Below are positions 1 through 7,537 of a stretch of DNA of 20,860 nucleotides, piece by piece. A model generated the notes under the pieces. The model searched no databases. It saw nothing but the letters and a program-made list of their open reading frames with translations, and was not told the DNA's origin. The position numbers were made by a program, and so were the translations under genes. The DNA is from MGBC114079 sp964531385 (GTDB lineage: Bacteria; Bacillota; Clostridia; Lachnospirales; CAG-274): contig CAZHGC010000032.1 in the NCBI GenBank assembly GCA_964531385.1, positions 1 to 20,860 on the forward strand. The letters run 5' to 3'. The stretch's first letter is position 1; each line of letters begins with the position of its first letter.

Positions 1-386
1 AAATTCAAAAAAACAAAAAAAATTTTTTTAATATTTTTTATTTTTAGTAAAAATACCGTTCAATAATTAGTATATATTTGCAAAATAAAATAACTTTAGA
101 ATTAATCAAACCAAAATTCAAATACCCATAACACAAAATTTAAACTTTCCCATAAAAAAACTGCTGTCAACCAACAGCAGTTCATATCGCAAAAAAATCA
201 ATTTATAACATCGTAAATCACAAAAATACTATTACTACCACTATTAATCATTCAAATCAACTAAAAATAAATTCATCTTGTCCAATTAAATCAACTTTAT
301 TCTTCCCTCAAAAAACATTAATATAGTAATTCGTTGTCAATCTTTCGTTTAATTACAGAAAACTTTGATAAAAATACACTTTTCTA
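1..386. other. AT-rich intergenic region, no gene seen
   Basis: This very AT-rich stretch lies downstream of dapB. I see no ORF with a ribosome site in either direction. The only clear structure is a terminator-like hairpin at 161-180, listed separately. A TTGACA on the minus strand (plus 335-340) has no matching -10 at 16-18 nt spacing, so I do not call a promoter. Confidence 0.5.
154..180 (-). terminator. Rho-independent terminator, no obvious own gene
   Basis: Perfect 7-bp inverted repeat (CTGCTGT at 161-167, ACAGCAG at 174-180) with a 6-nt loop. Read on the minus strand it is followed by seven T (plus A-run 154-160). It lies about 210 nt beyond the dapB terminator, so it is a backup terminator or the end of an unseen short minus-strand transcript. 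Confidence 0.6.
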
Positions 387-430
387 CAAAAAAATGTTGA
401 GATAACCTTTTTAAGATTACCCCAACATTT
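387..430 (-). terminator. Terminator of the asd-dapA-dapB operon
   Basis: The arms at 392-407 and 415-430 pair over about 16 bp on the minus strand, with several G-T wobbles and a 7-nt loop. A T-run follows (plus A-run 387-392). It lies just downstream of the dapB stop. Confidence 0.75.
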
Positions 431-457
431 ATTATAAAAGCAATTTACAAACACTCA

Positions 458-1225
458 TTAAAACTTCAATGTTTCCATAACATCTTGCATATCATACTTA
501 CCGCAAGGCTTTCCTGCAACAAACTTAGCTGCCTTAACAGCTCCAACAGCAAAAACCTCTTTAGACATCGCCGTATGTTTAAACTCAACAACTTCATCTT
601 TGCCCGCAAATATAACTGAATGTTCGCCAACAATCGTTCCGCCTCTAACAGCGTGTATTCCCAATTCTTTTTTATCTCTTTTTTGTCTAACAGAAGAACG
701 ATCATAAACATAATTGTATTTGTTGTTCATAGTCTCGTTCATCGCATCAGCCAAAAGCAAAGCCGTTCCGCTCGGAGCATCGATTTTTTGATTATGATGT
801 TTTTCAACAATCTCAACATCAAAATTAGCATCGTCAAGCAATTTAACCGCATTTTGCAAAAGCTTTGCAAGAAGATTTATGCCAAGAGACATATTCGCCG
901 AGCGAAAAACAGGAATATCTTTTGACGCATTATCAATCATTTTTAAAGTTTCTTCAGTCAACCCCGTTGTACAAATTACAATAGGAATTTTCTTAGAAAC
1001 AGCATAATTCAAAATTGATGGAACAGCACTTGCCGTTGAAAAATCAATAATTACATCTGCCGGCATATCGCATTCGTTTGCATTTGTGTAAACTGGAAAA
1101 ATTGCATTATTACTTTCAACAACATCAATTCCCGCAACAATTTCGCAATCTTTTTCTTTTGCAACAATTTCGCAAATAATTTTTCCCATATGACCGTTAC
1201 AGCCATTCATTATAATTCTAACCAA
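458..1225 (-). CDS. dapB: 4-hydroxy-tetrahydrodipicolinate reductase
   Basis: DapB reduces hydroxy-tetrahydrodipicolinate, the DapA product, to tetrahydrodipicolinate with NAD(P)H, in the cytoplasm, for diaminopimelate and lysine. The N-terminus carries the dinucleotide-binding loop NGCNGHMGK. Mid-protein is the substrate signature HHNQKIDAPSGTA with its catalytic His and Lys, and the C-terminal half has RGGTIVGEHSVIFAG. About 255 aa fits the family. Start choice: an in-frame TTG at 1231 sits only 2 nt after the GGAGG. The TTG at 1225 sits 8 nt after it and gives the family-like N-terminus MVRIIMNG, so I prefer 1225. It is the last gene of asd-dapA-dapB, 73 nt after dapA, and is followed by a strong terminator. 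Confidence 0.95.
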   Translation of the reverse strand: MVRIIMNGCNGHMGKIICEIVAKEKDCEIVAGIDVVESNNAIFPVYTNANECDMPADVIIDFSTASAVPSILNYAVSKKIPIVICTTGLTEETLKMIDNASKDIPVFRSANMSLGINLLAKLLQNAVKLLDDANFDVEIVEKHHNQKIDAPSGTALLLADAMNETMNNKYNYVYDRSSVRQKRDKKELGIHAVRGGTIVGEHSVIFAGKDEVVEFKHTAMSKEVFAVGAVKAAKFVAGKPCGKYDMQDVMETLKF

Positions 1226-1298
1226 AAACAATTCCTCCTTTTATCATAAGTGTAAAATTGAAGAAAACTTCAAAATTAACAAGCCATAACATCGTTAA

Positions 1299-2180
1299 TT
1301 AAATAAGACCATATTCTTTCATAGCTTTTTCTAATTTTTCGTAGTTTTCTTTTTCCATTTCAACAAGAGGCTCTCTGTATAATCCTGCGTTTTGCCCCAT
1401 CATATTCAAAGCCGCTTTAACAGGAATTGGATTTACTTCGCTAAATAAATTGTGAATAAGATTTAAAGCACCAAGTTGCAATTTTTTTGCACCCTCAACA
1501 TCACCACTCAAAAACTTCATAACCATATCGTGAGTATCTTTCGGTGCAACATTTGCAAGAACAGAAATAACCCCTTTTCCGCCCAAAGATAAAACAGGAA
1601 GAATTTGGTCATCATTACCCGAATAAATATCAATGCTGTCTCCACAAAGAGCAGCAATTTCAGCAACTTGAGAAATATCTCCGCTTGCCTCTTTAACCGC
1701 AACAATATTTTCAATTTTAGAAAGTTCATATATCAATTTTGGAGGAATATTTAAACCTGTTCTTCCTTGTATGCTATAAACAACAACAGGTATATCAACG
1801 CTTCCCGCCATACGTTCAAAATATATTTTTAATCCTTTCGGGCTTGTTTTGTTGTAATAAGGTGTAACAATAAGAAGAGCGTCTGCACCGGCTTTTTCTG
1901 CTCTTTTACTAAGCTCAACACCATGTGCCGTATCGTTACTTCCCGCACCGGCTATAACCGGAACTCTCTTGTTTGTTTTTTCAACAGCAAATTTGATTGT
2001 TTCAATTTGTTCATCATCAGATAAAGTTGAAGCTTCGCCGGTTGTTCCGCAAACAATAATTGCGTCCGTTCCGTTTTCAATTTGAAAATCTATCATTTTT
2101 CCAAACGAATCATAATTAACTGTTCCGTCTTGATTAAAAGGTGTAATAATGGCAACACCCGAGCCAACAAAAATAGACAT
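1299..2180 (-). CDS. dapA: 4-hydroxy-tetrahydrodipicolinate synthase
   Basis: DapA condenses pyruvate with aspartate semialdehyde, the committed step towards diaminopimelate, lysine and spore dipicolinate. It is a cytoplasmic TIM-barrel lyase. Visible family motifs are CGTTGEASTL, TPYYNK with the active-site tyrosine, VAVKEASGD with the Schiff-base lysine, and GRTG with the substrate arginine. Length of 293 aa is normal. An upstream GTG at 2189 is in frame, but the AGAGGTG ribosome site is 6 nt from the ATG at 2180, and MSIFVGSG looks like the family N-terminus. The segment usually written YNVPGRTG reads YSIQGRTG here, which is noted as a finding. The gene starts 25 nt after the asd stop, so it is co-transcribed. 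Confidence 0.96.
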   Translation of the reverse strand: MSIFVGSGVAIITPFNQDGTVNYDSFGKMIDFQIENGTDAIIVCGTTGEASTLSDDEQIETIKFAVEKTNKRVPVIAGAGSNDTAHGVELSKRAEKAGADALLIVTPYYNKTSPKGLKIYFERMAGSVDIPVVVYSIQGRTGLNIPPKLIYELSKIENIVAVKEASGDISQVAEIAALCGDSIDIYSGNDDQILPVLSLGGKGVISVLANVAPKDTHDMVMKFLSGDVEGAKKLQLGALNLIHNLFSEVNPIPVKAALNMMGQNAGLYREPLVEMEKENYEKLEKAMKEYGLI

Positions 2181-2205
2181 AACAAGCACCTCTTTTATTA
2201 AAAAT

Positions 2206-3201
2206 TTATTGCATATTCTTTATAATAACCTCTGCAATCTGAACAGCATTCGATGCAGCACCTTTTCTGATATTGTCAGCAACAACCCAAAGATTAACAC
2301 CGCTTTCAACACTTTCGTCTCGGCGTATTCTTCCAATAAACACTTCATCGTGACCGGCAGCATTAATTGCCAAAGGATACTGATTATTTTCAGAATCGTT
2401 TTGAATAACAACACCCGGTGCATTTTTCAAAGTTTCAATAAGGTCATCAAGTTCATAAGGTTTTTCAAATTCAACATTTATAGACTCACTGTGAGAATTA
2501 AATACAGGAACACGAACAGCAGTTGCTGTAATTTTCATATCCGGCTCATGCAAAATTTTTCTTGTTTCATTAACCATTTTCAATTCTTCTTTTGTATATC
2601 CGTTGTCTGTAAAAACATCTATGTGAGGAAGACAATTATTTGCAATAGGGTGAGGGAATTTCTTTGGAGACTCGCCTTTAAGACCGTCTTCAAGGTCTTT
2701 CCAACCGCCAAGACCCGCACCGGAAACAGCTTGATAAGTTGAATAAACAACTCTTTTAATTTTATATTTATCATTAAGCGGTTTCAAAGCAACCATAGCT
2801 TGAATTGTTGAACAGTTTGGATTTGCAATAATACCTTTGTTCCAAGAAATATCCTCAGGATTAACCTCAGGAACAACCAAAGGAACTTCCTTATCCATTC
2901 TCCAAGCAGAACTGTTGTCAATAACAATACAGCCTTTCGAAGCTGCAATAGGTGCAAATTTTTCGCTTGTGCTTCCGCCTGCAGAAAATAAAGCAATGTC
3001 AATTCCTCTGTCAAAAGAATCCTCTTTAAGCTCTTCAACAACATATTCTTTGCCATTAAAAGTCACAGTTGTTCCGGCGGAACGTTTTGAAGCAAACACA
3101 TAAAAATTTTCAATCGGAAGTTGTTTTTCCTCAAGAACTTTAAGAAAAGTCCTTCCAACCATACCTGTTGCACCAACAACCGCTAAATTAACCTTTTTCA
3201 T
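2206..3201 (-). CDS. asd: Aspartate-semialdehyde dehydrogenase
   Basis: Asd reduces aspartyl phosphate to aspartate semialdehyde with NADPH, supplying DapA in the same operon as well as threonine and methionine synthesis. The N-terminal Rossmann loop GATGMVGR lies at residues 10-17. The catalytic cysteine is C130 in NPNCSTIQ, and the catalytic-histidine segment RVPVFNSHSESI follows about 100 residues later. The 331 aa length is typical. The ATG follows an AGGAGA ribosome site. It is the first gene of the operon, and its roughly 330-nt leader contains the lysine riboswitch and terminator, so transcription should fall when lysine is plentiful. Confidence 0.97.
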   Translation of the reverse strand: MKKVNLAVVGATGMVGRTFLKVLEEKQLPIENFYVFASKRSAGTTVTFNGKEYVVEELKEDSFDRGIDIALFSAGGSTSEKFAPIAASKGCIVIDNSSAWRMDKEVPLVVPEVNPEDISWNKGIIANPNCSTIQAMVALKPLNDKYKIKRVVYSTYQAVSGAGLGGWKDLEDGLKGESPKKFPHPIANNCLPHIDVFTDNGYTKEELKMVNETRKILHEPDMKITATAVRVPVFNSHSESINVEFEKPYELDDLIETLKNAPGVVIQNDSENNQYPLAINAAGHDEVFIGRIRRDESVESGVNLWVVADNIRKGAASNAVQIAEVIIKNMQ

Positions 3202-3264
3202 ATTGAATCTCTCCTAAAATTAGTATATTGGATAAAAGTTAAATTTGTTACGATTTATATAGAT

Positions 3265-3293
3265 AAAAAAAAGGTCAACCATTGAAGTCAACC
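3265..3293 (-). terminator. Riboswitch-controlled terminator upstream of asd
   Basis: Minus-strand hairpin (plus 3273-3293) whose two arms both read GGTTGAC and pair through wobbles over 8 bp with a 5-nt loop. It is followed by a run of eight T (plus A-run 3265-3272). Placed between the lysine aptamer and asd, it is the likely expression platform. A smaller hairpin, AAAGC-GGG-GCTTT (about 3309-3325), lies between the aptamer and this terminator. Confidence 0.75.
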
Positions 3294-3333
3294 TGTAAAT
3301 ACAATGCAAAAAGCCCCGCTTTAAGAAGTATTC

Positions 3334-3504
3334 CAAGATAGCACTCCATCAAAAAAGATGACAGTCGCAAAGCTGTTTGCCAAAACGACCAGATAAAAGA
3401 ACGCAAAGAAACTTTCATCTTCGGCACTTTCCCCTTTCACAGCCAATCAAACTGCCCTTTGCGGCATAAAAACTGCTACTGATGAAAAATGCACCTCTAT
3501 CTAC
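3334..3504 (-). promoter_or_regulatory. Lysine riboswitch (L box)
   Basis: On the minus strand the P1 helix is formed by AGATAG (plus 3497-3502) and CTATCT (plus 3336-3341). Conserved L-box blocks follow in order: AGAGGTGC, AGTAGCAG, GGCTGTGAAAGGGGAAA, GTGCCGAAG, ACTGTCATC and GATGGAGTGCTATCT. Length (about 170 nt), order and position ahead of a terminator and asd-dapA-dapB match the known class. Expected behaviour, from the family: lysine binding favours termination. Confidence 0.95.
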
Positions 3505-3540
3505 ATAAATTTAAACAAATTCCATTTTTCCATTTATTTA

Positions 3541-3569
3541 ACTATATCACCATTAATGTATATTGTCAA
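3541..3569 (-). promoter_or_regulatory. Sigma-A promoter of the asd-dapA-dapB operon
   Basis: Minus strand: TTGACA (plus 3564-3569), 17-nt spacer, TATAGT (plus 3541-3546). The predicted start is near 3534, about 30 nt before the riboswitch P1 helix, giving a leader of about 330 nt. Confidence 0.85.
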
Positions 3570-3616
3570 GATAATATGCAAATTTACACACAAAAACTAA
3601 TCGTTACATATAAAAA

Positions 3617-3689
3617 AGCTCCCTGCCGGACTTGAACCGGCAACCTACGCGTTACGAGTGCGTTGCTCTGCCTGTTGAGCCAAAGGAGC
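3617..3689 (-). tRNA. tRNA-Thr (anticodon CGT)
   Basis: A complete cloverleaf can be folded on the minus strand. The acceptor stem pairs GCTCCTT with AGGGAGC, the D stem pairs GCTC with GAGC, the anticodon loop is CTCGTAA, and the T arm is GCCGG-TTCAAGT-CCGGC. The anticodon CGT reads ACG, hence threonine. The innermost anticodon-stem pair (31-39) is A-C. No CCA is encoded: the 3' end runs straight into a T-run. The discriminator is T. A consensus promoter lies 19 nt upstream. Confidence 0.95.
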
Positions 3690-3714
3690 ATAAAAGAATT
3701 ATCAAACATAAATT

Positions 3715-3743
3715 ATTATAAAATATACGCCTTTTTTTGTCAA
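3715..3743 (-). promoter_or_regulatory. Promoter of tRNA-Thr
   Basis: Perfect consensus on the minus strand: TTGACA (plus 3738-3743), 17-nt spacer, TATAAT (plus 3715-3720). The predicted start is about 19 nt before the tRNA 5' end. Confidence 0.88.
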
Positions 3744-3868
3744 GTAATTTTTTACCCCCTCTCCCCAAAAGTCATAGCATTTCTTTTCCGTTTAACCTTC
3801 CTATGGAATAAAAAGCAAAAAGTTGGACTATATTATAAATATAAATTATTTTTAAGGAGGATACAATT

Positions 3869-4120
3869 ATGGTCAAAAAATTTTTAAGCAAATTTTCAAA
3901 AAATAAAGAAAACAACGCAGATGACGAAAAAATCATCACCATACTTTTAAACTTAAAAAAAGAACTCGACTATGTCCATAAAGAATTCGATTATATAACC
4001 GATGACATTTTAATCGACAGCTTCATTTATGAAATCCAATCGCTCAATATGAAATATCAGTATTATATTAAATTATGCAAAGAAAAAGGTCTTGTTGCGG
4101 GAGGTTTCGAAAGTATATAA
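3869..4120 (+). CDS. yaaL: YaaL-like small protein (DUF2508 type)
   Basis: Small (83 aa), charged, helical protein with no membrane segment. A lysine-rich N-terminus is followed by two helices, around residues 24-45 and 50-72. It is preceded by an excellent AAGGAGG site 9 nt before the ATG. I call it YaaL-like for two reasons: the size and helical pattern fit, and the next gene is bofA, reproducing the yaaL-bofA pair known downstream of recR in Bacillus. The function of YaaL is unknown. Sequence similarity alone is weak at this length, so the gene pair carries much of the call. recR is not next to it here. Confidence 0.6.
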   Translation: MVKKFLSKFSKNKENNADDEKIITILLNLKKELDYVHKEFDYITDDILIDSFIYEIQSLNMKYQYYIKLCKEKGLVAGGFESI

Positions 4121-4141
4121 TAAAAGGAGTGCAAATTAACT

Positions 4142-4402
4142 TTGAATTCAGAAAAACTCATTTTATATATGATTGGCATATGCCTAATTTTCATTGTTTT
4201 CATATTTTTTGCCGATAAATTTAAAATTTTCGGAAAAGTCCTATTCAACGGAGTTATCGGCTCTGTCTGCATCTATATCACAAACTGCATTTTGTCACCA
4301 TTTGGCTTTTTTGTCGGAATAAATTTAGTAACCTTCATTATAACCGGAATACTCGGAATACCCGGAATTATTTCGTTATATATAATCAATGCAATTTTAT
4401 AA
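4142..4402 (+). CDS. bofA: Pro-sigma-K processing inhibitor BofA
   Basis: In sporulating bacilli BofA sits in the outer forespore membrane with SpoIVFA. It holds back the protease SpoIVFB until a forespore signal arrives, so it times sigma-K activation in the mother cell. This 86-aa protein has two or three hydrophobic segments (about 6-24, 33-50, 60-85). It shows the BofA C-terminal signature, with GINLVT followed by GILGIPG. The start is TTG at 4142, 11 nt after an AAAAGGAGT site. It begins 21 nt after the yaaL-like gene, so the two are probably one transcript. Whether clostridial BofA acts exactly as in Bacillus is inference. Confidence 0.85.
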   Translation: MNSEKLILYMIGICLIFIVFIFFADKFKIFGKVLFNGVIGSVCIYITNCILSPFGFFVGINLVTFIITGILGIPGIISLYIINAIL

Positions 4403-4403
4403 A

Positions 4404-4432
4404 TTGATTTATTCAATTTGCTGTGATATAAT
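4404..4432 (+). promoter_or_regulatory. Promoter of the rhomboid gene
   Basis: TTGATT (4404-4409), 17-nt spacer, TATAAT (4427-4432), with an extended -10 (TGA just before TATAAT). It starts directly after the bofA stop and about 35 nt before the rhomboid start. Confidence 0.8.
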
Positions 4433-4466
4433 TCTTATAAAAATTTACAAATGATGAGGTATGCCT

Positions 4467-5594
4467 ATGAATTACAATTTTTTTGTGAATTTATACAAAA
4501 ATCTTATAAAAAATGAATTTTTGCTTATAAATGGTTTTTTTGATAAAAATGAAATCGACTTCAACAGTAAATTTGTAGGGTTGTATAAGGCTGTCGGAAA
4601 TTTCCTATATTGCGTAATTTTAATCAATAATTCAAATGAAACAGATTATTGCAATCATATAAAAGAAATTCAAGACAAAACAGAAAAACTCGCAAAGCTT
4701 AATCAAATTGAAAATGTAATTTTTTTAAACATCATAACAACAGAAAAAGTCGATTCGGAAATGCTTAATTTTGTCAATACCTTCAATTTTGACCTTGAAA
4801 CTTCAATAAATAATTTATGCTGGATTGCAGACTACAACAACAAAAAAATTATAACAAGCAAAAACCAGCCAACAGAAATTTTAGACATACATAAAATAAT
4901 AAAACAATTATTTTTTGAAGAAAATAAAACTTCAATAGACATTAACGAAAACAGCTTTTCCCAAATTGCAGAAGAAATCGAAAAAGAAGAATATGCCGAA
5001 TTAAAATCAAATAATTATCTAATAACCATTTTTCTGATTATAATAAACGTTTTGGTTTTCACTCTTGAAGAGCTAAACGGTGGTTCTGAAAATTCCGCCG
5101 TTTTAATAAAATTCGGTGCTGTCGTTTCAGATTTTGTTTTAACAAAACACGAGTTCTATAGGCTTTTAACCGGAATGTTTTTGCACATCGGAATAACACA
5201 TATCGCCTCAAATTGTCTCTCTCTCTACATTCTGGGAACAAGAAGTGAAAAATATTTCGGCAAAGCATTTTTCCTAACAACTTATATTCTTTCCGGAATA
5301 GGAGCATCTCTTGCAAGTGTCTTTTTCACAAAAGGTCTTTCTGCCGGTGCCTCCGGAGCCATTTTCGGAATTATGGGAGCAATGCTCGTCTACAGTCATA
5401 AAACAAAAAAATCAATCGGCGACTTTTCGGGATATTTTATGGTCATCTTTTCATTAATAAGTATAGGTGCAGGATTTATGGAAGACGGAATTGACAACGC
5501 TGGTCACCTTGGTGGCTTTATAACCGGTGCAATTATAGCATATATCTACACTTCTTTAAAACGCAAAACAAAAGTACACAAAAATAACCTATAA
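4467..5594 (+). CDS. Rhomboid-family intramembrane serine protease
   Basis: Rhomboids cleave membrane-spanning substrates inside the bilayer with a Ser-His dyad. Counting from the ATG at 4467, residues 1-180 form a soluble N-terminal domain ending in an acidic helix. A membrane domain with six or more helices follows, from about 183 to 363. The core signatures are present: HIGITHIASN (the H-x4-H-x3-N loop), GASGAIFG with the catalytic serine near residue 296, and GHLGG with the catalytic histidine near 347. The large cytosolic N-domain resembles Bacillus YqgP/GluP in plan. An ATG at 4461 is 1 nt from the GAGG, so 4467, with 7-nt spacing, is preferred. The active site looks intact. Its substrate is unknown. 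Confidence 0.9.
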   Translation: MNYNFFVNLYKNLIKNEFLLINGFFDKNEIDFNSKFVGLYKAVGNFLYCVILINNSNETDYCNHIKEIQDKTEKLAKLNQIENVIFLNIITTEKVDSEMLNFVNTFNFDLETSINNLCWIADYNNKKIITSKNQPTEILDIHKIIKQLFFEENKTSIDINENSFSQIAEEIEKEEYAELKSNNYLITIFLIIINVLVFTLEELNGGSENSAVLIKFGAVVSDFVLTKHEFYRLLTGMFLHIGITHIASNCLSLYILGTRSEKYFGKAFFLTTYILSGIGASLASVFFTKGLSAGASGAIFGIMGAMLVYSHKTKKSIGDFSGYFMVIFSLISIGAGFMEDGIDNAGHLGGFITGAIIAYIYTSLKRKTKVHKNNL

Positions 5595-5693
5595 GATAAT
5601 TATTTTATAAATCATTTAATTTTTGCAGTATAAATTTTTTTCTTTCGGAAAAATTAATTTCAAATATATTTCACAGGAGGTTTGTATATTTGT

Positions 5694-6383
5694 ATGATAG
5701 AAAAAAATTTTTGTTCTGTTATAAAAGAGTTCGAAAATGAGCAATTTTCCGCCGAACAACCATATATCAACGACTTTTTCGGTTTTTCTTTCCGAAAATT
5801 CAGATTTATGAAAATGAATTTGGCAAACGAAGATTGTATCGATAAATTTTTATTTATGTGGCTTCCAAAAAAGATTAGCAACATCGACAACGGAATTATC
5901 GAAAAATATGTAAAATCAGTCAATTCATTTTCAAAATATGTAAAAGAAAAATATAATATAAACATCGGTGAAAAAAATGATTGTGACATTTCCGAAATCA
6001 AAAGAATTTGCAACATAAACAACGACTTCAAGAATTTTCTAAACAATCCGGTAATATCATATTTTCCTTTAATAATAGACTTTGAAAATTACAAAAAACG
6101 AAAAATCAAAGAAAAAAGCTCGTCTTTTTTCAACATAACGGACGAAGGCTATTTCACAATTGAAGAAGTTTTTTCAAGCAATTACATTCTTTTAAAAAAA
6201 ATATACACAGGTAAATTTATAAAAGTTCTGGTTGACAGAAATATTCTATCAAAAGTAAAAAAGAAAGATATTTTATACGCAAGTTTAAAACAAAATCCGT
6301 TCCTTTCATGGGAATTTATCGAAATGAATAAATACTATCCAAGCAATGTTTTGGAATATATAAAGAAAGAGGTTTACAAATGA
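5694..6383 (+). CDS. Hypothetical protein, coupled to uracil-DNA glycosylase
   Basis: I do not recognise this 229-aa protein. It is rich in Lys, Asn, Phe and Ile, has no signal peptide or membrane segment, and looks soluble. No metal or nucleotide motif stands out. Aromatic, charged stretches such as NDFFGFSFRKFRFMKMN near the N-terminus and FLSWEFIEMNKYY near the C-terminus may be useful for profile searches. An AGGAGG lies 13 nt before the ATG at 5694. A TTG at 5682 is only 1 nt from it, so the start is uncertain. Its TGA overlaps the start of the glycosylase gene as ATGA, which implies translational coupling and perhaps a shared task. Confidence 0.75.
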   Translation: MIEKNFCSVIKEFENEQFSAEQPYINDFFGFSFRKFRFMKMNLANEDCIDKFLFMWLPKKISNIDNGIIEKYVKSVNSFSKYVKEKYNINIGEKNDCDISEIKRICNINNDFKNFLNNPVISYFPLIIDFENYKKRKIKEKSSSFFNITDEGYFTIEEVFSSNYILLKKIYTGKFIKVLVDRNILSKVKKKDILYASLKQNPFLSWEFIEMNKYYPSNVLEYIKKEVYK

Positions 6384-6946
6384 TTTCTAAAATTTATGAT
6401 GAAATGAAAAAGCAGTCCGAATTAATTTTTCCCGAAAGAAGAATTGTTTTAGGCTGTGGAAAAGTTAATTCGGATATTTTGCTAATCGGCGAAGCTCCCG
6501 GCGGCGAAGAGGAAAAACAAGGCAAACCGTTTGTTGGAAGTGCCGGAAAAAATCTCAACGAATTTCTAAAAATAATCGAACTTGAAAGAGAAAATATTTA
6601 TATAACAAACGTTGTTAAACTGCGTCCGTTCAAACTAAGCCCAAAAACTGGAAAACCAATTAATCGTCCGCCAAATAAAGATGAAATCAACTTTTTCAAA
6701 AAATATTTATATCAAGAGATTGAAGCTGTAAATCCAAAAATCATAGTAACTTTGGGAAATACAGCTTTGCGTGCGGTTTACAACAATAACAACGTTGTAA
6801 TTGGCGACTATCATGGCAAAATTTGGAACGTCTCAAATTTCAATGTTTTCCCATTATATCACCCTGCTTCAATTATCTACAACAGAGCACTAAAAGAAGT
6901 CTATCTGTGTGATTTATTAAAATTAAAAAACATTATACATAAATAA
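6380..6946 (+). CDS. Family-4-like uracil-DNA glycosylase, no Fe-S cysteines
   Basis: Uracil-DNA glycosylases remove uracil from DNA to start base excision repair. Motif 1, GEAPGGEEE, is at residues 37-45, followed by GKPFVGSAGKNL, ITNVVKLRP and LGNTALRAV. Motif 2, HPASIIYNR, is at 161-169. The 188-aa length fits the family. Classical family 4 enzymes bind a 4Fe-4S cluster through four cysteines, one of them in NVVKCRP. Here that position is leucine, and only two cysteines exist (26 and 177), so a cluster is unlikely. The gene starts in an ATGA overlap with the preceding unknown gene. Its stop abuts the stop of the convergent ABC ATPase gene with no base between them. Confidence 0.87.
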   Translation: MISKIYDEMKKQSELIFPERRIVLGCGKVNSDILLIGEAPGGEEEKQGKPFVGSAGKNLNEFLKIIELERENIYITNVVKLRPFKLSPKTGKPINRPPNKDEINFFKKYLYQEIEAVNPKIIVTLGNTALRAVYNNNNVVIGDYHGKIWNVSNFNVFPLYHPASIIYNRALKEVYLCDLLKLKNIIHK

Positions 6947-7525
6947 TTAAACTTGTTTTTTTATTTCAATCGGTGGACCATCAACATATAATATTACATC
7001 TGAAAACGAAAGAGCTTCCTTATGGTCGTGAGTTATAAAAATAACTGTTTTGCCTTTCGTTTCAGATTTTATGAAATCCATTATTTTTGTTTTTAAAGCA
7101 AAATCAATCCCTTTAAAAGGCTCGTCCATTATAAGAATGTCAAAATCCGCACATAACGCACGTGCTATCGAAAGCCGTTGCTTCATTCCCCCGCTCAAAG
7201 TTGAAGGAAAATTATTTTTAAATTTTGAAAGTTCAACAGCATTTAAATAATAATCCGCTTTTTCGGAAATTATCTTCAAATTTTGATAGGCTGTCAGCCA
7301 TGGAATTAACCGAGGTTCTTGAAACACCACAGAAATTCTTTCTCCGCAATCGATTATTTCACCGCAATCAGCATCTGTCAATCCAAGAATTATATTTATA
7401 AGCGTTGTTTTTCCACAGCCCGATTTTCCAAATAAGCAAGTTATTTTTCCATTTTCTATCTCTGCCGTAAAATCATCAATAATCTTCAAATTTTCATAAC
7501 TTTTATATATATTTTTAAGTTTCAA
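6947..7525 (-). CDS. ABC transporter ATPase, NitT/TauT type
   Basis: This is the ATP-hydrolysing subunit of an importer and acts on the inner face of the membrane with the adjacent permease. All ATPase motifs are seen: Walker A GKSGCGKTT (33-41), Q-loop VFQEPRL (around Q69), signature LSGGMKQR (110-117), Walker B DILIMDEP (129-136) and switch histidine in ITHDH (H166). At 192 aa it is shorter than the roughly 240-260 aa usual for SsuB/TauB-like proteins, having lost most of the C-terminal tail. The start is TTG, 6 nt after a GGAGG. It follows the permease gene by 12 nt, and its convergent end leaves no room for a terminator. Confidence 0.92.
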   Translation of the reverse strand: MKLKNIYKSYENLKIIDDFTAEIENGKITCLFGKSGCGKTTLINIILGLTDADCGEIIDCGERISVVFQEPRLIPWLTAYQNLKIISEKADYYLNAVELSKFKNNFPSTLSGGMKQRLSIARALCADFDILIMDEPFKGIDFALKTKIMDFIKSETKGKTVIFITHDHKEALSFSDVILYVDGPPIEIKKQV

Positions 7526-7537
7526 TGTTTTCCTCCT

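Noticed and set aside
230..300. Ten-codon leader-like peptide on the minus strand
   Set aside because: No ribosome site at proper spacing and no promoter; short frames are frequent in such AT-rich DNA.
2149..2742. 197-aa open frame on the plus strand across dapA and asd
   Set aside because: Antisense to two clear enzymes, no ribosome site and no recognisable domain.
3663..3887. 74-aa open frame on the plus strand
   Set aside because: It begins inside the tRNA gene and covers its promoter and the ribosome site of the next gene.
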